A program made the position numbers and the translations under genes. The notes beneath the pieces were generated by a model, which was given only the letters and a program-made list of their open reading frames with translations, searched no databases and was not told the DNA's origin. Below are positions 1 to 10,950 of a stretch of DNA of 64,000 bases, one piece after another (within the stretch, counting starts at the first letter, position 1; every line of letters begins with the position of its first letter). This DNA comes from Uloborus plumipes (lineage: Eukaryota > Arthropoda > Arachnida > Araneae > Uloboridae), in the NCBI GenBank assembly GCA_038373865.1, contig JAXGGA010003069.1, positions 1-64,000 on the forward strand, read 5' to 3'.

Positions 1-915
1 TTGAAAGGGTGCAGGGGCAAGAAAGCGATTCCTGGAATTTGAAAGGAATGTTTCCCTAGTGTTGTATACTGTTTGTCGCCCCCACTGTGTATCGTTCCTT
101 CTGCTTCAGAGAATGAGCAATAAGTTTCGAATAAGCTTTACCTCTAGGGACCATAGAGTTGAGATACGCTAGGGACCCAAAGGAGAGATAAGAGAATAAA
201 GGAGTAATGGGCAAACCAACAGGTGTAAAGGACCGGGGAAGAAGACGAGGCTGTGACGAATCTGTTCCGAGAAGCGCAACGATAAGTCTACTTTGATGTT
301 CTGAAATCATTTTCCAATTTTGCTTCGGCTGTGCATGTGCTTGTCTTTTCATAATGTCTTCTAAGCGAAAAGATCGTACTTATTTGAAAGAAAAAGTGAA
401 TTTTATTGAATATTCAAATGCTAATGTAAATGTACGCAGTTACAACTTGAAAAAAAGTTCGAGATATCGCAATCTCAAGTTTCGAAATTGTTGAAAAATG
501 AAGAACAAATTCTAAACGACTGGAAAATTAAACAAAAACCTTAATCAAAAGAGAAAATACACAGGTAAAGAATCAGAAGTTGAAGATGCTGCTCTCCTTC
601 GCTGGTTTGCTGAGAAACGGGCTTGTAACGTTCCTGGTCATTTAATAAGTTCATTTTTAATTGAATTTCTAAATTTTTAATATGTTTAAAGTATTATTAA
701 TTAATACATTTAAATTACCATTAATTAATATGTCTGAAGTTAATCGTTATATACTTGTTGATGAATATACTTGTGGTTAAGGTAAATTTAAATGCTTTCT
801 TGGTTTAAATGCAAGTTGGAACGTCGTGTGGATGGAATCCCGGATAATGGAATATCCCGCTTATTAGAATAATTTTACGTGACAAATTGGCTATTCCATT
901 AAGCGGGCTCGACTG
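1..915 (+). mobile_element. Decayed pogo/Tigger-like DNA transposon, left end outside the window
   Basis: A broken CENP-B-type transposase N-terminus lies at 354-642. The segment at about 820-915 ends in ATTAAGCGGGCTCGACTG followed by TA, which matches the outer end of the MITE family copied at 918, 27432, 32321, 41895 and 63556. I infer that this is the right end of an internally deleted relative of the element that gave rise to those MITEs. Positions 1-353 contain no recognisable gene, and an open frame on the minus strand there (56-352) has no family signature. Confidence 0.6.
354..642 (+). pseudogene. pogo/Tigger transposase N-terminal fragment (CENP-B-like helix-turn-helix), frameshifted
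   Basis: From the ATG at 354 the frame reads MSSKRKDRTYLKEKVNFIEY, the typical opening of Tigger/jerky/CENP-B proteins. After about residue 30 a frameshift is needed. The next frame then gives QLEKKFEISQSQVSKLLKN, the second helix-turn-helix helix region with its following acidic stretch. An in-frame stop follows, and a last piece contains EDAALLRWFAEKRACNVPG, which matches the start of the second CENP-B DNA-binding domain. The DDE catalytic domain is missing. The frameshift, the stop and the deletion show that it is dead. A host CENP-B-like gene is unlikely because of the breaks and the neighbouring pogo-type terminus. Confidence 0.75.
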
Positions 916-917
916 TA

Positions 918-1092
918 CTGTTGTCCCCGCTCAATCGGGTAATGGATAAACGAATACCCTGCTTATACGAATAAAATATCTTGGAACCGATGCCATAGAC
1001 GTAATGTTAAAGATTCCAGCTTAATCGAATATCCCGTTTAATCGAATAATATTTCTTGCAACCGACAGTATTCGTGTAAGCGGGGCTGACAG
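918..1092 (+). mobile_element. pogo-type MITE, copy 1 (175 bp)
   Basis: This copy starts CTGTTGTCCCCGCT after a TA and ends GGGGCTGACAG. It contains the internal blocks shared with the copies at 32321 and 41895: 'GGATAAACGAATA', 'AACCGATGCCATAGACG' and 'GAACCGACAGTATTCG' (the last with one mismatch here). The right TA has decayed to TG. It lies directly against the end of the larger pogo-like remnant. Confidence 0.8.
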
Positions 1093-1351
1093 TGCCACTA
1101 ACAAAAACGCCAAATTTTTTTTAATTGAAAGTACTAAACTTTAGCACATTTTATAAGTCATAAAATAGAAATTTCAGAAGTATTACTTCGAGTGCGCGTA
1201 TATGAGTAAAAGCATCTATCCTTTTGAGTGATTTAAAGACATTCAGATTTTTTTTTCCTACATTGAAAAGATGCTTCTTTTTTTTTTTTTTTTTACATTT
1301 TTTATATTAATGCCCTTTTAGCATCTATTGTAACAAAAAACAATAAAATAC
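1093..1351. other. AT-rich spacer, nothing recognised
   Basis: There are poly-T tracts at about 1248-1294 and no supported gene or repeat boundary. Confidence 0.5.
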
Positions 1352-1387
1352 TAGCTGAGTGGCCCGGCGTTGCACGGGCTGTAATGT

Positions 1388-1650
1388 AGCGAAGGCAGTT
1401 TGAGAAAACTACTCGCCGCCAAGGCGGCTCACCTTTAAAGTAGCGAGGAAAGTTTCAGCAAACTACTCGCCACCAAGGCGGCTCGCCTTTAAAGTAATGA
1501 GAAAAGTTTCAATAGTTTACTCGCCGTCAAGGCGGCTCGCCATTACAGTGGCAAGGAAAGTTTCAATAAACTACTCGCCGCCAAGGCGGCTCGCCTTTAA
1601 AACATCAAGGAAAAGTTAAACAAACTACTCCCCGCTAAAGCGACTCGCTA
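1388..1650 (+). repeat. Tandem array 1, about 60-bp unit with GCC/GGC hairpin
   Basis: Four to five copies of a unit containing 'GAAAGTTTCAATAAACTACT' followed by 'CGCCGCCAAGGCGGCTCGCC'. The GCCGCC-AA-GGCGGC core can fold into a short hairpin in every unit. Confidence 0.85.
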
Positions 1651-2039
1651 AAAAGATTTCCTGCATCAAAGAATCAATCGAATTATTTGCACATGCTTCC
1701 TAAAAAAGAAAGACGATGTCAAGTAGCGCATACTTAGCACTCTCCCTAAATAACATTCAAAATTCCTTACCAAAAACAATTGTTTCCAAACCGCTTTCTT
1801 CCTGTAAAATTAATTGCAAAACTCTAAACGAAAAAGTTCTTTTAATATTTGGATCGCAGCCAAAAAAAGTCCCTTCTAAAAACAGCAATTGCAATTTTAT
1901 TTAAAAACACATTTTCAAAATGGTACCAGAGAAAAAATATGTCATTAATAATTAGAATAAAAACAATTGTTAGAACTTTGTTATAACACGTATTCAAAAT
2001 GACAATGGAAAAAAATAACACTCTTTCATTTTAAAAAGT

Positions 2040-2640
2040 TCAATTTAATTAACGTTTTAATTTAAAACCGCAACGGAAAGAAATAAATATCTTGGAATTT
2101 TAAATAGTTCAATAATTTAATTAACGTTTTTATTCAAAATGGCAACGGTAAGAGAGATAAATGTCTTGGAATCTTTTTAAACAGTTCAATAATTTAATTA
2201 ACGTTTTTATTCCAAATGGCAACGGTAAGGAATAAAAGTCTTGGAATTTTAAATAGTTCAACCATTTAATTAACGCTTTAATTTAAAATGGCTACGGAAA
2301 GAAATAAAAGTCTTGGAATTTTAAATAGTTCAATAATTTAATTAACGTTTTAATTCAAAATGGCAACGGTAAGAAATAAAAGTCTTGGAATTTTAAATAG
2401 TTCAACCATTTAATTAACACTTTAATTTAAAATGGCTACGGAAAGAAATAAAATTTTTGGAATTTTAAATAGTTCAATAATTTAATTAACGTTTTAATTC
2501 AAAATGGCAACGGTAAGAAATAAAAGTCTTGGAATTTTAAATAGTTCAACAATTTAACTAACGCTTTTATTTAAAATAGCTACGGAAAGAAATAAAAGTC
2601 TTGGAATTTTAAAAGTGCAAAGAATTTAATTAACGTTTTA
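2040..2640 (+). repeat. Tandem array 2, about 60-65-bp AT-rich unit
   Basis: Nine or so copies of a unit built from 'TTTAATTAACGTTTTAATTC', 'AAAATGGCAACGG' and 'AAGTCTTGGAATTTTAAATA'. The units alternate between 'ggcaacggtaag' and 'ggctacggaaag' variants, which suggests a higher-order dimer. Confidence 0.85.
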
Positions 2641-2835
2641 ATTAATATCTCAGCTAATTAACGTCGTACAATTACGCGGTTGGTCTTATTGTCTTCCTTA
2701 GAAAATTTCGAATCGAATGGTATTAGATTTGATTCTTTACGCTCAGCGGTTTTTGAGGAGTTCAAGCTTCAGACGGACAGACAGACAGACAGACAGACGC
2801 GGACAGATTTTAATAGTAGTAATAGAATATGTAGT

Positions 2836-4078
2836 CAAATTTTATTGACCATACAGATTTAACGAGAAATGTGTATGGTAAAACCCTCTCCAAAACTAAA
2901 GTCTGGTTACGGCCGCGTATTTACCATTACAAATCTTTATGAATGAATGCATGCTTTTAATTTTTTTAAGTTGAATGACTTTTTAAAATTTCTAATTTTA
3001 ACTTACTCACACAGATTTAAAAGGAAGAAGGGCCCTAACAAAAAACGTATTACAACTAATAGAAAGAAGTTCTGTGCACTCACAAACCCCAATAAGAACC
3101 TGGTGCTCAGAGCAGTAACCAGACTTTTACTTGGAGGATGGTTTTGCCAACATAATTCTCAAGAAATCTAAATGATCGATTTGATTTTTACCGTTTTTTA
3201 TTACAATAATTTATTTAAATAAGAACATACTACTTTAAGGGCATTGTGATGCAGAAATTAAAAGAAATGCAAAAGGTGACGTGTCTATTAGAGAAAAAAA
3301 AATATGATGCTTATATTACATAACGTCAATCTTGATAAATATTTAATATATTTTTAATAACTAAAAAAAATAGATGCGTGAACTCATATACATCCAATCA
3401 AAGTAATACTTCCTAAATTCATATTTTTCGAAGCTTACAAATATGTTAAATATTGAGTTTGGCACTTTCGATTTTAGAGAATTTTAATGCATTTGTTAAG
3501 GCTTCAGGTAATCAAAATTCAAAAGGAAACGCTGTATTATTTTATAAGAAAGTGTGTTCGCAATAACTGCAAAAAAAAAAAAAAAAAATGCAGATAAAGC
3601 ACCGAGTTTGTACAATATACGTCAACAATAATGATTTCATTTTTTAAACGAAACGGAAAATAAATAAATAAATAGTAAAACAGTAACAATAAGATTTTCA
3701 GCAAAAAAAGATATTAAAACATATTTTGAAGTAGTTTTGAAAATTTTCGGAGGGGTTTGAATCCTAAAAACCCACTTCATGTGGGTGCCGTTTCATTTTT
3801 GACGCTGAGCGCTCAGAGTATACAAAACTCTCTGATAATTTTTTAAATAAAAAGTATTTCCATGATAGACCCAGAAGAAAGTTTCGTGATGGCGTTGCAT
3901 ACGAGTTTTGAGCGTATCTTTTTGATTAGCAATCACTATTTCCTGGATAAGTGTTACGCTTCATTAATTTTGCTCAATATTTTAATCATTTATTTTTTAA
4001 GAATACACATTTAATTAACGCATGGTTTTGATTAAGTATCAGAAAAAATAAAACCATCTTCAAAAGAAGCATACTTAC
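2836..4078. other. Aldehyde dehydrogenase intron sequence, no gene seen
   Basis: This is AT-rich sequence on the downstream side of the 4079-4174 exon. I searched the minus strand for the next aldehyde dehydrogenase exon (the EPxGVVLxIGxWNYP region) and did not find it, so it should lie beyond the left edge. A poly-A run sits at about 3570-3588. Confidence 0.6.
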
Positions 4079-4174
4079 GGTTTCTGGTTGCATCCATTTG
4101 TGAACGTCAAACAAAGCTCCTTTAATCTGATTCTTTGTAGATTCTACTTCAGCCAAAAGAGCTTCTGGATAAGG
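4079..4174 (-). CDS. ALDH3: Class-3 aldehyde dehydrogenase, coding exon 3
   Basis: A 96-nt exon (32 codons, phase 0 at both ends) reading PYPEALLAEVESTKNQIKGA then LFDVHKWMQPET. The acceptor is TTATTGCAG (intron AG at 4176-4175) and the donor is ACC|GTAAGT (GT at 4078-4077). It aligns with the part of class-3 aldehyde dehydrogenases just after the DL-K motif, where the helix ending in W-x-x-P-E-x-V precedes the NAD-binding domain. It joins in frame to the exon at 10169-10312. The family oxidises long-chain fatty aldehydes to acids using NAD(P)+, often at the ER or other membranes. The catalytic Cys/Glu exons and any C-terminal anchor are outside the window. Confidence 0.85.
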
Positions 4175-4270
4175 CTGCAATAAGAACATTTATCGTTAAA
4201 GCTCTAAATTTATAAAGCTTCTCTTTCTACCGTTTGTGGTGTTGAAATAATGCAGTTTTGTTTATAGCAG

Positions 4271-4558
4271 TACACTGAAAACGACAGCTTGCACAGGGCA
4301 CTTTCAAGGATAAAACGTTGTTGCACTGGTTGACTCCCTTTGGCACCATTGAAGGTGCTATTTGGCTCCTTGTATCACCCTTGAGGTACCATAGGTCACC
4401 CGTGAGGTGATAGGGTACCCATAGAGTGCCACGTGGAGCCAAATGGCACTTTCAAGGGTGCCATAGGGAATCAAGTGGCACCCTTCAGGGGGTGTCTTTG
4501 GTGCTACAACGTTTGACCCTTAGAGGTGCCTTTTGCAACCTGTAGTTTTAGTAGTGTA
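4271..4558. mobile_element. MITE with TACACT termini and GGCACC repeats
   Basis: The left end, TACACTGAAAACGACAGCTT, pairs imperfectly with the right end, whose reverse complement is TACACTACTAAAACTACAGG. The interior carries several inverted GGCACC/GGTGCC-type blocks, for example at about 4350, 4440 and 4480. The terminal TA fits a Tc1/mariner-type element. It sits in the second coding intron of the ALDH3 gene. Confidence 0.6.
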
Positions 4559-5668
4559 GAATTCTGAGCATAGTCATACATTTTCTGAATAGCAATATAA
4601 TCAATTGATAGGCCAACAGATAACCAATTGCACATAATTGGGACAGTACTCTAACTTGGGGCATTTTGACAAATTTTGTTTTGAGGGCTGGTACATCTGC
4701 TGACAGTATTCCTCAGTAAGAAATCAACTCTGTTACAGGATAAATGAATAGATATCTTTTGAGGCAATGTGAGTTTAAATTTAATGCTTCCAGCTTCATG
4801 GGTAAGTTTAAATACTTTTTTTTTTTAAACAAAATATGCGATTTTTAAACATGGAAATCACTTGGGTTCCTATCGTTAACTGAGCAGCATGAGTTTAAAT
4901 TTTTGTCATATTTCTTCTCGGTTACGTACTACTCGGTAACTACTCAGTTAAGCACTCATTTCATGCAAATTTAATTCCCCTCCTTAACTAACTCAAGGTA
5001 GCTTATTTCTTTGTAAATTTGAGATCTGTAATATGCTCCAAACTTAGGACACTGTTGGGTGCAAAGACATAAAAAATGTCTACAAGGAGTGCTATGTAAA
5101 TAAAGTGTGCCATTATACGGTGAAAAAAATTACTAAAAAAGGTTTTAAAAAAATGACTATTCTGATGAAAATAAATGTGTCACACTTATACAGAACATAA
5201 AATTTGTAATCGGTAAAAAAAAGAAAAAAAAAAACGGAGTCTATCGATGAACAAGACATTTTGCAAACGAGCCAAAGTATTACAAGTGTTAGCTCTGGTA
5301 AATAAAAATGAGTCTCAAAGTATAGATGAGACCAATTTAGTTGTTGTGGATTTCAAGAAGTATGAAGGAATTAAAATTTATGTGAAAAGATTTGACATGA
5401 GAAATACAGATATTGAAGAATTAGCTGAATTCATCTGGCTAATTCTTGCTACTTTTTGTCATGCCACTGCCATAACTAAGAGTGGGACCATAATCAGTTA
5501 AATCAGCACACACACATACTATTCCAGCTTATTTATACAAATATATAGAAACCATAATTGAAACTTCCTGGAAATATCACTGCTAAAAAAGAGTAATTTG
5601 TATGTTCCGACACCGTTAGAATTAGTTTTTTTTCCAGCTGCAACATTTTTATCCTTTTTTTTAAATTG

Positions 5669-5704
<36 letters not shown>

Positions 5705-5745
5705 ATGTCCAAAACACTACTACTAGTCATTTAACAAAGAAATGC
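4559..5745. other. Intron sequence, no gene supported
   Basis: A poly-A run of more than 30 bases ends near 5703. An 84-codon plus-strand frame at 5247-5501 shows no family signature and I do not call it a gene. Confidence 0.5.
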
Positions 5746-5749
5746 ATTT

Positions 5750-6868
5750 GGGTCATTTTCACCATATGCTTACATTTCAGAATTTTTAAGTAATTTTTTT
5801 AACTTGCTATTTTCTTTTAGAATCACTAACAGATGTTTTGTCACATATTTTAGGTGTGTGAAAAAGTAATTGATTGTACACTTTGAAGTATACTTAAGTA
5901 TTCAAATGCTGGTGTAAAACTTTAAGTTGCAAGGAAAATTGCTGTCCGTTACCATACAAAATCAATATCAAATCTCACTTTTAACTTGTATCATAGGGCC
6001 TAGAACCAACCTCATTTGAAATAATTTGCGTCCCTGAAGCTTAAAACGATGCTTGTGATTATTAAAATATTTATCAAAAATTGTACGGTAAAGGACTTGA
6101 CATTTGGTAACGGATTTGACCAGTAACGGACTTGACATTTTAACCAAAATGTCAAATTATGGCTATGTTGTAGAATTTAAAAATTGAACAACAATATGCA
6201 TTTTCTTAGAGTCGTATAATAAACAATATTTCGGGGTAAAAGTTGAGAAAAAGTAAAAATTAATACTAAAATCTTTGGTAACAGACTTGACAAAGAATAA
6301 AAATACGCTCTTGGAAGAAATCTTGTACGAAACGCTACAACAATACTTCTCGACTCAGGAAAACAAAATGGTACGAAAGTTACGTAACTAGTTTGTTAAG
6401 TTAACTTAATACGTGTTACCATCTTTTGACTTCAATAAATACCTTTTTTAGCTAAAAAAATCTTTGGGTAACGGATTTGACAAGAACTTCAGGACAAAAT
6501 ATATTCATACATTTCTTAATGAAATAAAATTACTATTGTCAATATTTATTATGAATATCATATACTAATAGTCAATATGTAGAAATAATTTGTTGTGTAT
6601 ATTTTTTTTAAACAATTAAGTATATAGAAAAATAGTTGAACTTGCGAAAATTGGAAATGGACAAGCGTTTTTGCCTTGATTCTCATTTTTAAAGACTTAT
6701 ATAAAAATAAATAAATAAATTTCAATAATTTTTTGAGTGATAGAATTTTTTTTGGGGTATTGCTTGCAGAAAATAATTGTTCGCTTTGAATTTAAAATAT
6801 AAGTTATGCTTCAAAATCGTCTTTTTAACCTCCGGACAGTAAATGTAAGCAAATTTTGAAAATGACCC
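5750..6868. mobile_element. Element D: non-autonomous DNA transposon, GGG-type ends, 4-bp duplication
   Basis: The left end is GGGTCATTTTCACC. The reverse complement of the right end is GGGTCATTTTCAAAATTTGC. Both flanks are ATTT (5746-5749 and 6869-6872), a 4-bp target duplication. No transposase is readable. The interior carries a private repeated motif, GGTAACGGAYTTGAC, near 6102, 6122, 6276 and 6467, with shortened or reverse forms near 5946 and 6414. The terminus type and duplication length are shared with elements A, B, C and E. Assignment to a Sola2-like group is inference from the 4-bp duplication. Confidence 0.75.
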
Positions 6869-6872
6869 ATTT

Positions 6873-7619
6873 GCTAACACGACAATATAAATGGAAAATA
6901 TTAAACAAAAATGTAAATACATGATTCAGGTTTTATCAAATCTATTCTGTTTCCATATTTAAATTTTTCTTTTCTATCTTTTATCCGAAACATTATCTAT
7001 TTATTGGATATGATCTTTCAAGGTGTTATCATGTTTGATTTTCTTGAAGAAATCGTTGCGATGTAAATACAATATCGCATGTTCTTCATTAAAATCACGC
7101 AATGTTTACGCATACTATATTTGTCTTTGTATTACAGTGCTATTAACCTGGGTTTTCCACCCAAATCTGCACCTTTCATCTGGATTCATACATTTTCACG
7201 TTTTTTTTTTTAATTATTTTTTTAACTTTATTTTTTAATTGTAAGGTGAAACTATTACTTTCATTAAATGTACCTAAGTTAAATTATTCATTGAAATAAT
7301 ATTTATTGAAACAGTTTGCAGTTGCAATTCACTCATGTTAAATAACATGAAAATTCATACAAATCCTGATCGTTGTGCAGCATTAGAGTACCAAATGGGA
7401 AACTTGCAGTTCCTACTTACAGTGAAGAGGTAAAAGTAATGCTTATTCCGCCCACTTTTCTCCTTCGCTAAATATTATTTTGTGCTTAAAGTATTCAAAG
7501 AACTTACCATAAAAAACACAAAATTTATTTGATAAAACTAAAACAATAAACAAACGTAATGAACATTCTGATGAACATTTTATCAAAGATAATTGAAGGG
7601 GCAAGTGGATAAAAGTGAT
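6873..7619. other. Intron sequence, nothing recognised
   Basis: AT-rich, with short open frames only, no splice-consistent coding exon and no repeat termini that I could pair. Confidence 0.5.
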
Positions 7620-7623
7620 ATGT

Positions 7624-9611
7624 GGGCGATTCTCTGTAAACTGGTAATTGGCTGTCCGGACTGAGTATTTTAAAAATAATAAAGTGTAATAAAGTAATTA
7701 CCGCTCTTAATACAAGTAAAGCATTAATACTTTGTGGCCCAATTGTATTTGGAGTGATAACATTTTAATTTTTTTTTCTAGAAACTATCTAAGCGCCAAA
7801 AACACAGTCCCCTGGCTGTCCCAATCCCATAGTCTAACTGTTAAAGATAGTATTTCAAAAAACCTATTAACACTACATAAATTTGGCAATTAATATCTAA
7901 AAATAGAATAATGAAGCTATATTTTTCTTATGAAATAAGGTATAATTACGTATTTCTAAAACTTAAAATTGTCATGTAAATTCTGTCCGGAGTTTTTTCA
8001 AACAGTCCCCTGCAACAAATTCAAAGCTGTAATACGAAAAATCTATAACTTTTGCAAATTCTTTTTGGCATGAAGTTTAAAGTAATCAGTGTGAATTTGC
8101 CGAAATCGCCGAGAACGGTGTTGAAACGCTACTTTGCTTAGTTTGAGAGCCACATTTGTGCTGAAAGTATGCATCGTGATCGTTGCGAAAACAGTCCTCT
8201 GGGAAGTGATTTTATTAATGTCAATTAACTTAATTATAAAACATATTACTTATTATGTCCACGATTTGTGCCTCAATTTATAGGTAGTCTCGTAACTTAT
8301 TATGTTCCAATAGTTTTGCAGATATTACGCAACAAAGAGCAAAAACACAGTCACATGGCACAGTCCCCTGCCTAGTTAGGGCGCTTTTACACTTACCGAC
8401 ACGGCAACGATAAATCGTAAGCGATTGTCGTCATCCGAAATTGGAGCACGCAAAATGCATTAAAATATGCTATGCGCTTTTCCATCTCCCGATTCCAGGA
8501 CGATTCTGCCGTCTCCGACCGAACGCTGTCGTTTGTCGTCCCATTCGTGTCGGATGGCATCCGTCTCTCCTTTAAAATCGGGACGATACTCATCCATCTG
8601 TTTACTTTCTTCGAACTATATAGCAATTGCGTTTAAATTCGACATCTCTTAATTAATAAATATAAGCTTCAATTTGCAGACGATAAACAAAAGATGTAGC
8701 AATAAAACAATTTTATTCATTTTAGTTGGTATTTTGTTTCATTATTGTTGCTCAGACGATTTTTAATGCAACAAAAAAAAACTCAAGTTTTCATTCTGAC
8801 AGTGTTGGCGCCGCCGAGGGATAAATGGCGAATCTATTCGCAAAGAAGCGATGGTGTCAACGAAGAGACGATTGACAACGAAACATATTTGTTAACGAAT
8901 TCTCTTCATTATAACGAAATGGGGATACACTCGCTTAGTACTAAAGAGCACTACAATTACGAAAACAAAACAAAACTATATTGCGACGACCAACTTATAT
9001 CATGGCGAACTGTGGACTTAATTTTAAAAAGTTCTATGGCAAACTTTTGGGAGTTAGATCCGCCATTTATCGCTCTGCAATTCCAGCAGATAGTATGCGT
9101 TTCGTTCTTAGTAAACAAGGTGAGTGAGAATGTAATAAAGTTGTGAATATCATGCACTCAATATCGTATTTTTCATTTGTTTTCTTTTTCTGGAAGTAAA
9201 GTAAATATAACAGTCGTAATCTGATAAATGGAGGAGCCATAATAATATACGTGTGAGCACAGTGCTATCTCGAAATGAAATGCGATGGAAAATGACCCGT
9301 TCGGAGAAACGATATCGTTTGAGTGTAAAAGCAGTGCTATAAACGACACGACACGGTACTTATCGTTGCTGTATTACCGTCCGACTTTCGTCGTTGTCGT
9401 GTCGTCAAGTGTAAAAGCGCCCTTATACTAGGCGGGGGACTTACCCCCTATCATGATTTATCAGAAAAACACAAACTTCAATTGGCCCTCTTTCAAACCA
9501 AAGTAATAGATTCATTTTCTGAACAATAGTATTATAATTATACGAACATTTCAAAAAACCGTGCCCGGACAGATTTCGTGTGAAAAATGACGAGTTTACA
9601 GAGAATCGCCC
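7624..9611. mobile_element. Element C copy 1: GGG-type DNA transposon, interrupted
   Basis: The left end is GGGCGATTCTCTGTAAACTG and the reverse complement of the right end is GGGCGATTCTCTGTAAACTC. The flanks are ATGT on both sides (7620-7623 and 9612-9615). The motif ACAGTCCCCTG recurs near 7805, 8003 and 8360, with variants at 8189 and 8346. A second motif, CTGTCCGG, recurs near the ends. A Harbinger-like element is inserted at 8379-9422. Without that insertion the element is about 0.94 kb and has no transposase. A second copy lies at 18307-22295. Confidence 0.85.
8379..9422. mobile_element. Harbinger-like element nested in element C copy 1
   Basis: The left end, GGGCGCTTTTACACTTACCG, is matched by the reverse complement of the right end, GGGCGCTTTTACACTTGACG. 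The target duplication is TTA (8376-8378 and 9423-9425). The uninterrupted site CCTAGTTATACTAGG is present in copy 2 of element C at about 22105-22119, so the insertion is proven by an empty site. A 3-bp TWA duplication is characteristic of PIF/Harbinger. A 133-codon frame at 8745-9146 cannot be matched to the Harbinger nuclease by eye, so the element is probably non-autonomous. Confidence 0.75.
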
Positions 9612-9615
9612 ATGT

Positions 9616-10168
9616 AATAATTTTTGAAACTTACTTTTTACCATCTATGAAGGTTGATAAGTCCATCAGTATTATATCCCTTACTCACAGAAATAGCTGG
9701 TAACTAAGAATATGACCCCGATAAGAAAAATCCATTAAAAAAAATTAACACTACATTTTTTTAAAGCTTTTTCTAGAAATTTAAAAAAATATTTTTTTCA
9801 CCTTTATCCACTTGCCCCTTCAATTGCTTCATAATAGTTACATTGTTTGATTAGCATCTCTATGTAAAGAAAGTTAGATTCGTGAGTTTTAGCTTTTTAT
9901 TAAGCTATATTCCAAGATTCTTTTTTTGATTTTTTTTAATTTGCGATTTGGAGCTCTGGTGTATTACTATCACGTCGAATTTAATTGGAGTTTTTTGGTG
10001 AGGGCTCAGCGCAAATCTTAATTAGCGCAGGCTTCTTCTGTTGTTTCTATGTCAACAATTTACAAACAATTGTAAGAATACACAAATGAAAATACCCAAT
10101 GACAATCGAAAATAAACAGTACAGAGCAAAAACATCACTAAATTTCTTGAAAAATACATGTTTTTTAC
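9616..10168. other. Intron sequence, no gene seen
   Basis: AT-rich sequence between element C copy 1 and the ALDH3 exon at 10169. Confidence 0.5.
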
Positions 10169-10312
10169 CTTTTTCAAATCCTTTTGCAGGGCAGCCACTA
10201 ATTCACTGCCATTTTCTTCCAACAGCTGATGAAAAGCTTTCAGTTGCTTTACTCGGAAATCCAGCGGCTTAGTAACTTCTCGGTTGAAAGCTTTCCTAGC
10301 TGTATTTACCAC
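10169..10312 (-). CDS. ALDH3: Class-3 aldehyde dehydrogenase, coding exon 2
   Basis: A 144-nt exon (48 codons, phase 0 at both ends). It starts VVNTARKAFNREVTKPLDFR, continues VKQLKAFHQLLEENGSELVA and ends ALQKDLKK. The acceptor is GTGTTTAG (AG at 10314-10313) and the donor is AAG|GTAAAA (GT at 10168-10167). The R-x-x-F...T-x-x-x-FR-x-x-QL-x-x-x-x-x-L-x-E and AL-x-KDL-x-K patterns are the N-terminal signature of class-3 aldehyde dehydrogenases. It follows the start exon at 23051-23096 and precedes the exon at 4079-4174. The frame does not begin here: the first codon is GTG, directly after a splice acceptor. Confidence 0.9.
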
Positions 10313-10489
10313 CTAAACACATTAAAAAGAAATAAATGGTATAAATCGGTGTATGCGTGAAAATCCCCTTTTGATGGGGATCAACAGAAGTAAAGTGAAA
10401 ATTCAGAATAAAATGCAAGGAGCAGAACAAATTGGAAAAGATTATTTACAATTTAAATGAATTGTAGGAGGAGCTCAATAGCTTTTTTA

Positions 10490-10950
10490 ATACGCTTTTA
10501 TTAGTTTCACATGTGGGTTTGTTTGTTTGTTTGTTTGTATGTAACTCTGAATAAAAGATGAAATTCACGTTCTTTACAACTATAAAATTAATGTATTTAA
10601 TACTATTATTAGTACTAAAGGCTAAACTATATTAAATGTTGCTGCATTATAAGTGTTTCAGCTGTTTGTATGTCACTGAATAAAAGATAAAATTCACGTT
10701 CTTTGCAAATCTAAAAGTAATATATTTAATACTATTTTTAATACTAAAGGCTAAACTATGTTGCATATTGATGTATTTTTATAAGTGAATGTAAACTTAT
10801 AATACATCATGGTTTAAAGCCTTATAGTTTGATTAACTCTAAAAGAGTATTTTTTAGTTTTTTTTAACTATAATTAAATTATATCTGGTAATATTCAATT
10901 ACACTTTCGCTGCGTATCCCGCGATTTCCACGGGCAAAGTAGAAGTAACA
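10490..10950 (-). repeat. Degraded dispersed repeat with a 128-bp tandem duplication
   Basis: The stretch 'GAATAAAAGATGAAATTCAC' with 'ACTAAAGGCTAAACTAT' near 10549-10630 is repeated near 10678-10758, about 128 bp downstream. A (GTTT)n tract lies at about 10517-10537. At 10907-10941 the reverse strand reads CTACTTTGCCCGTGGAAATC then GCGGGATACGC, which resembles the CCGGG-type heads seen at 29126 and 56614, so this may be a minus-strand copy. Confidence 0.45.

Larger units (their letters stand above)
1352..2835 (+). mobile_element. CCGGG-headed dispersed repeat, copy a (non-LTR/SINE-like, class unresolved)
   Basis: It begins ACTAGCTGAGTGGCCCGG and GTTGCACGGGC, and ends with a (GACA)n tract at about 2773-2800 followed by TTTTAATAGTAGTAATAG. 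The same head and tail style occurs at 29126, 30342 (minus), 27049 (minus) and 56614. The interior is occupied by two tandem arrays, listed separately. No reverse transcriptase can be read. The family assignment is not certain. Confidence 0.55.

Noticed and set aside
56..352. 98-codon minus-strand open frame
   Set aside because: No recognisable motif, lies beside a pogo-like remnant, and has no splice or promoter support.
1388..1650. CRISPR-like repeat-spacer pattern
   Set aside because: Units are contiguous and similar throughout with no unique spacers, and the DNA is from an animal.
5247..5501. 84-codon frame as a host exon
   Set aside because: Reasonable composition but no family motif and no convincing flanking splice sites in phase with anything.
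8745..9146. 133-codon frame as a Harbinger protein
   Set aside because: I could not match it to the Harbinger nuclease or the Myb-like partner in any frame; left unassigned.
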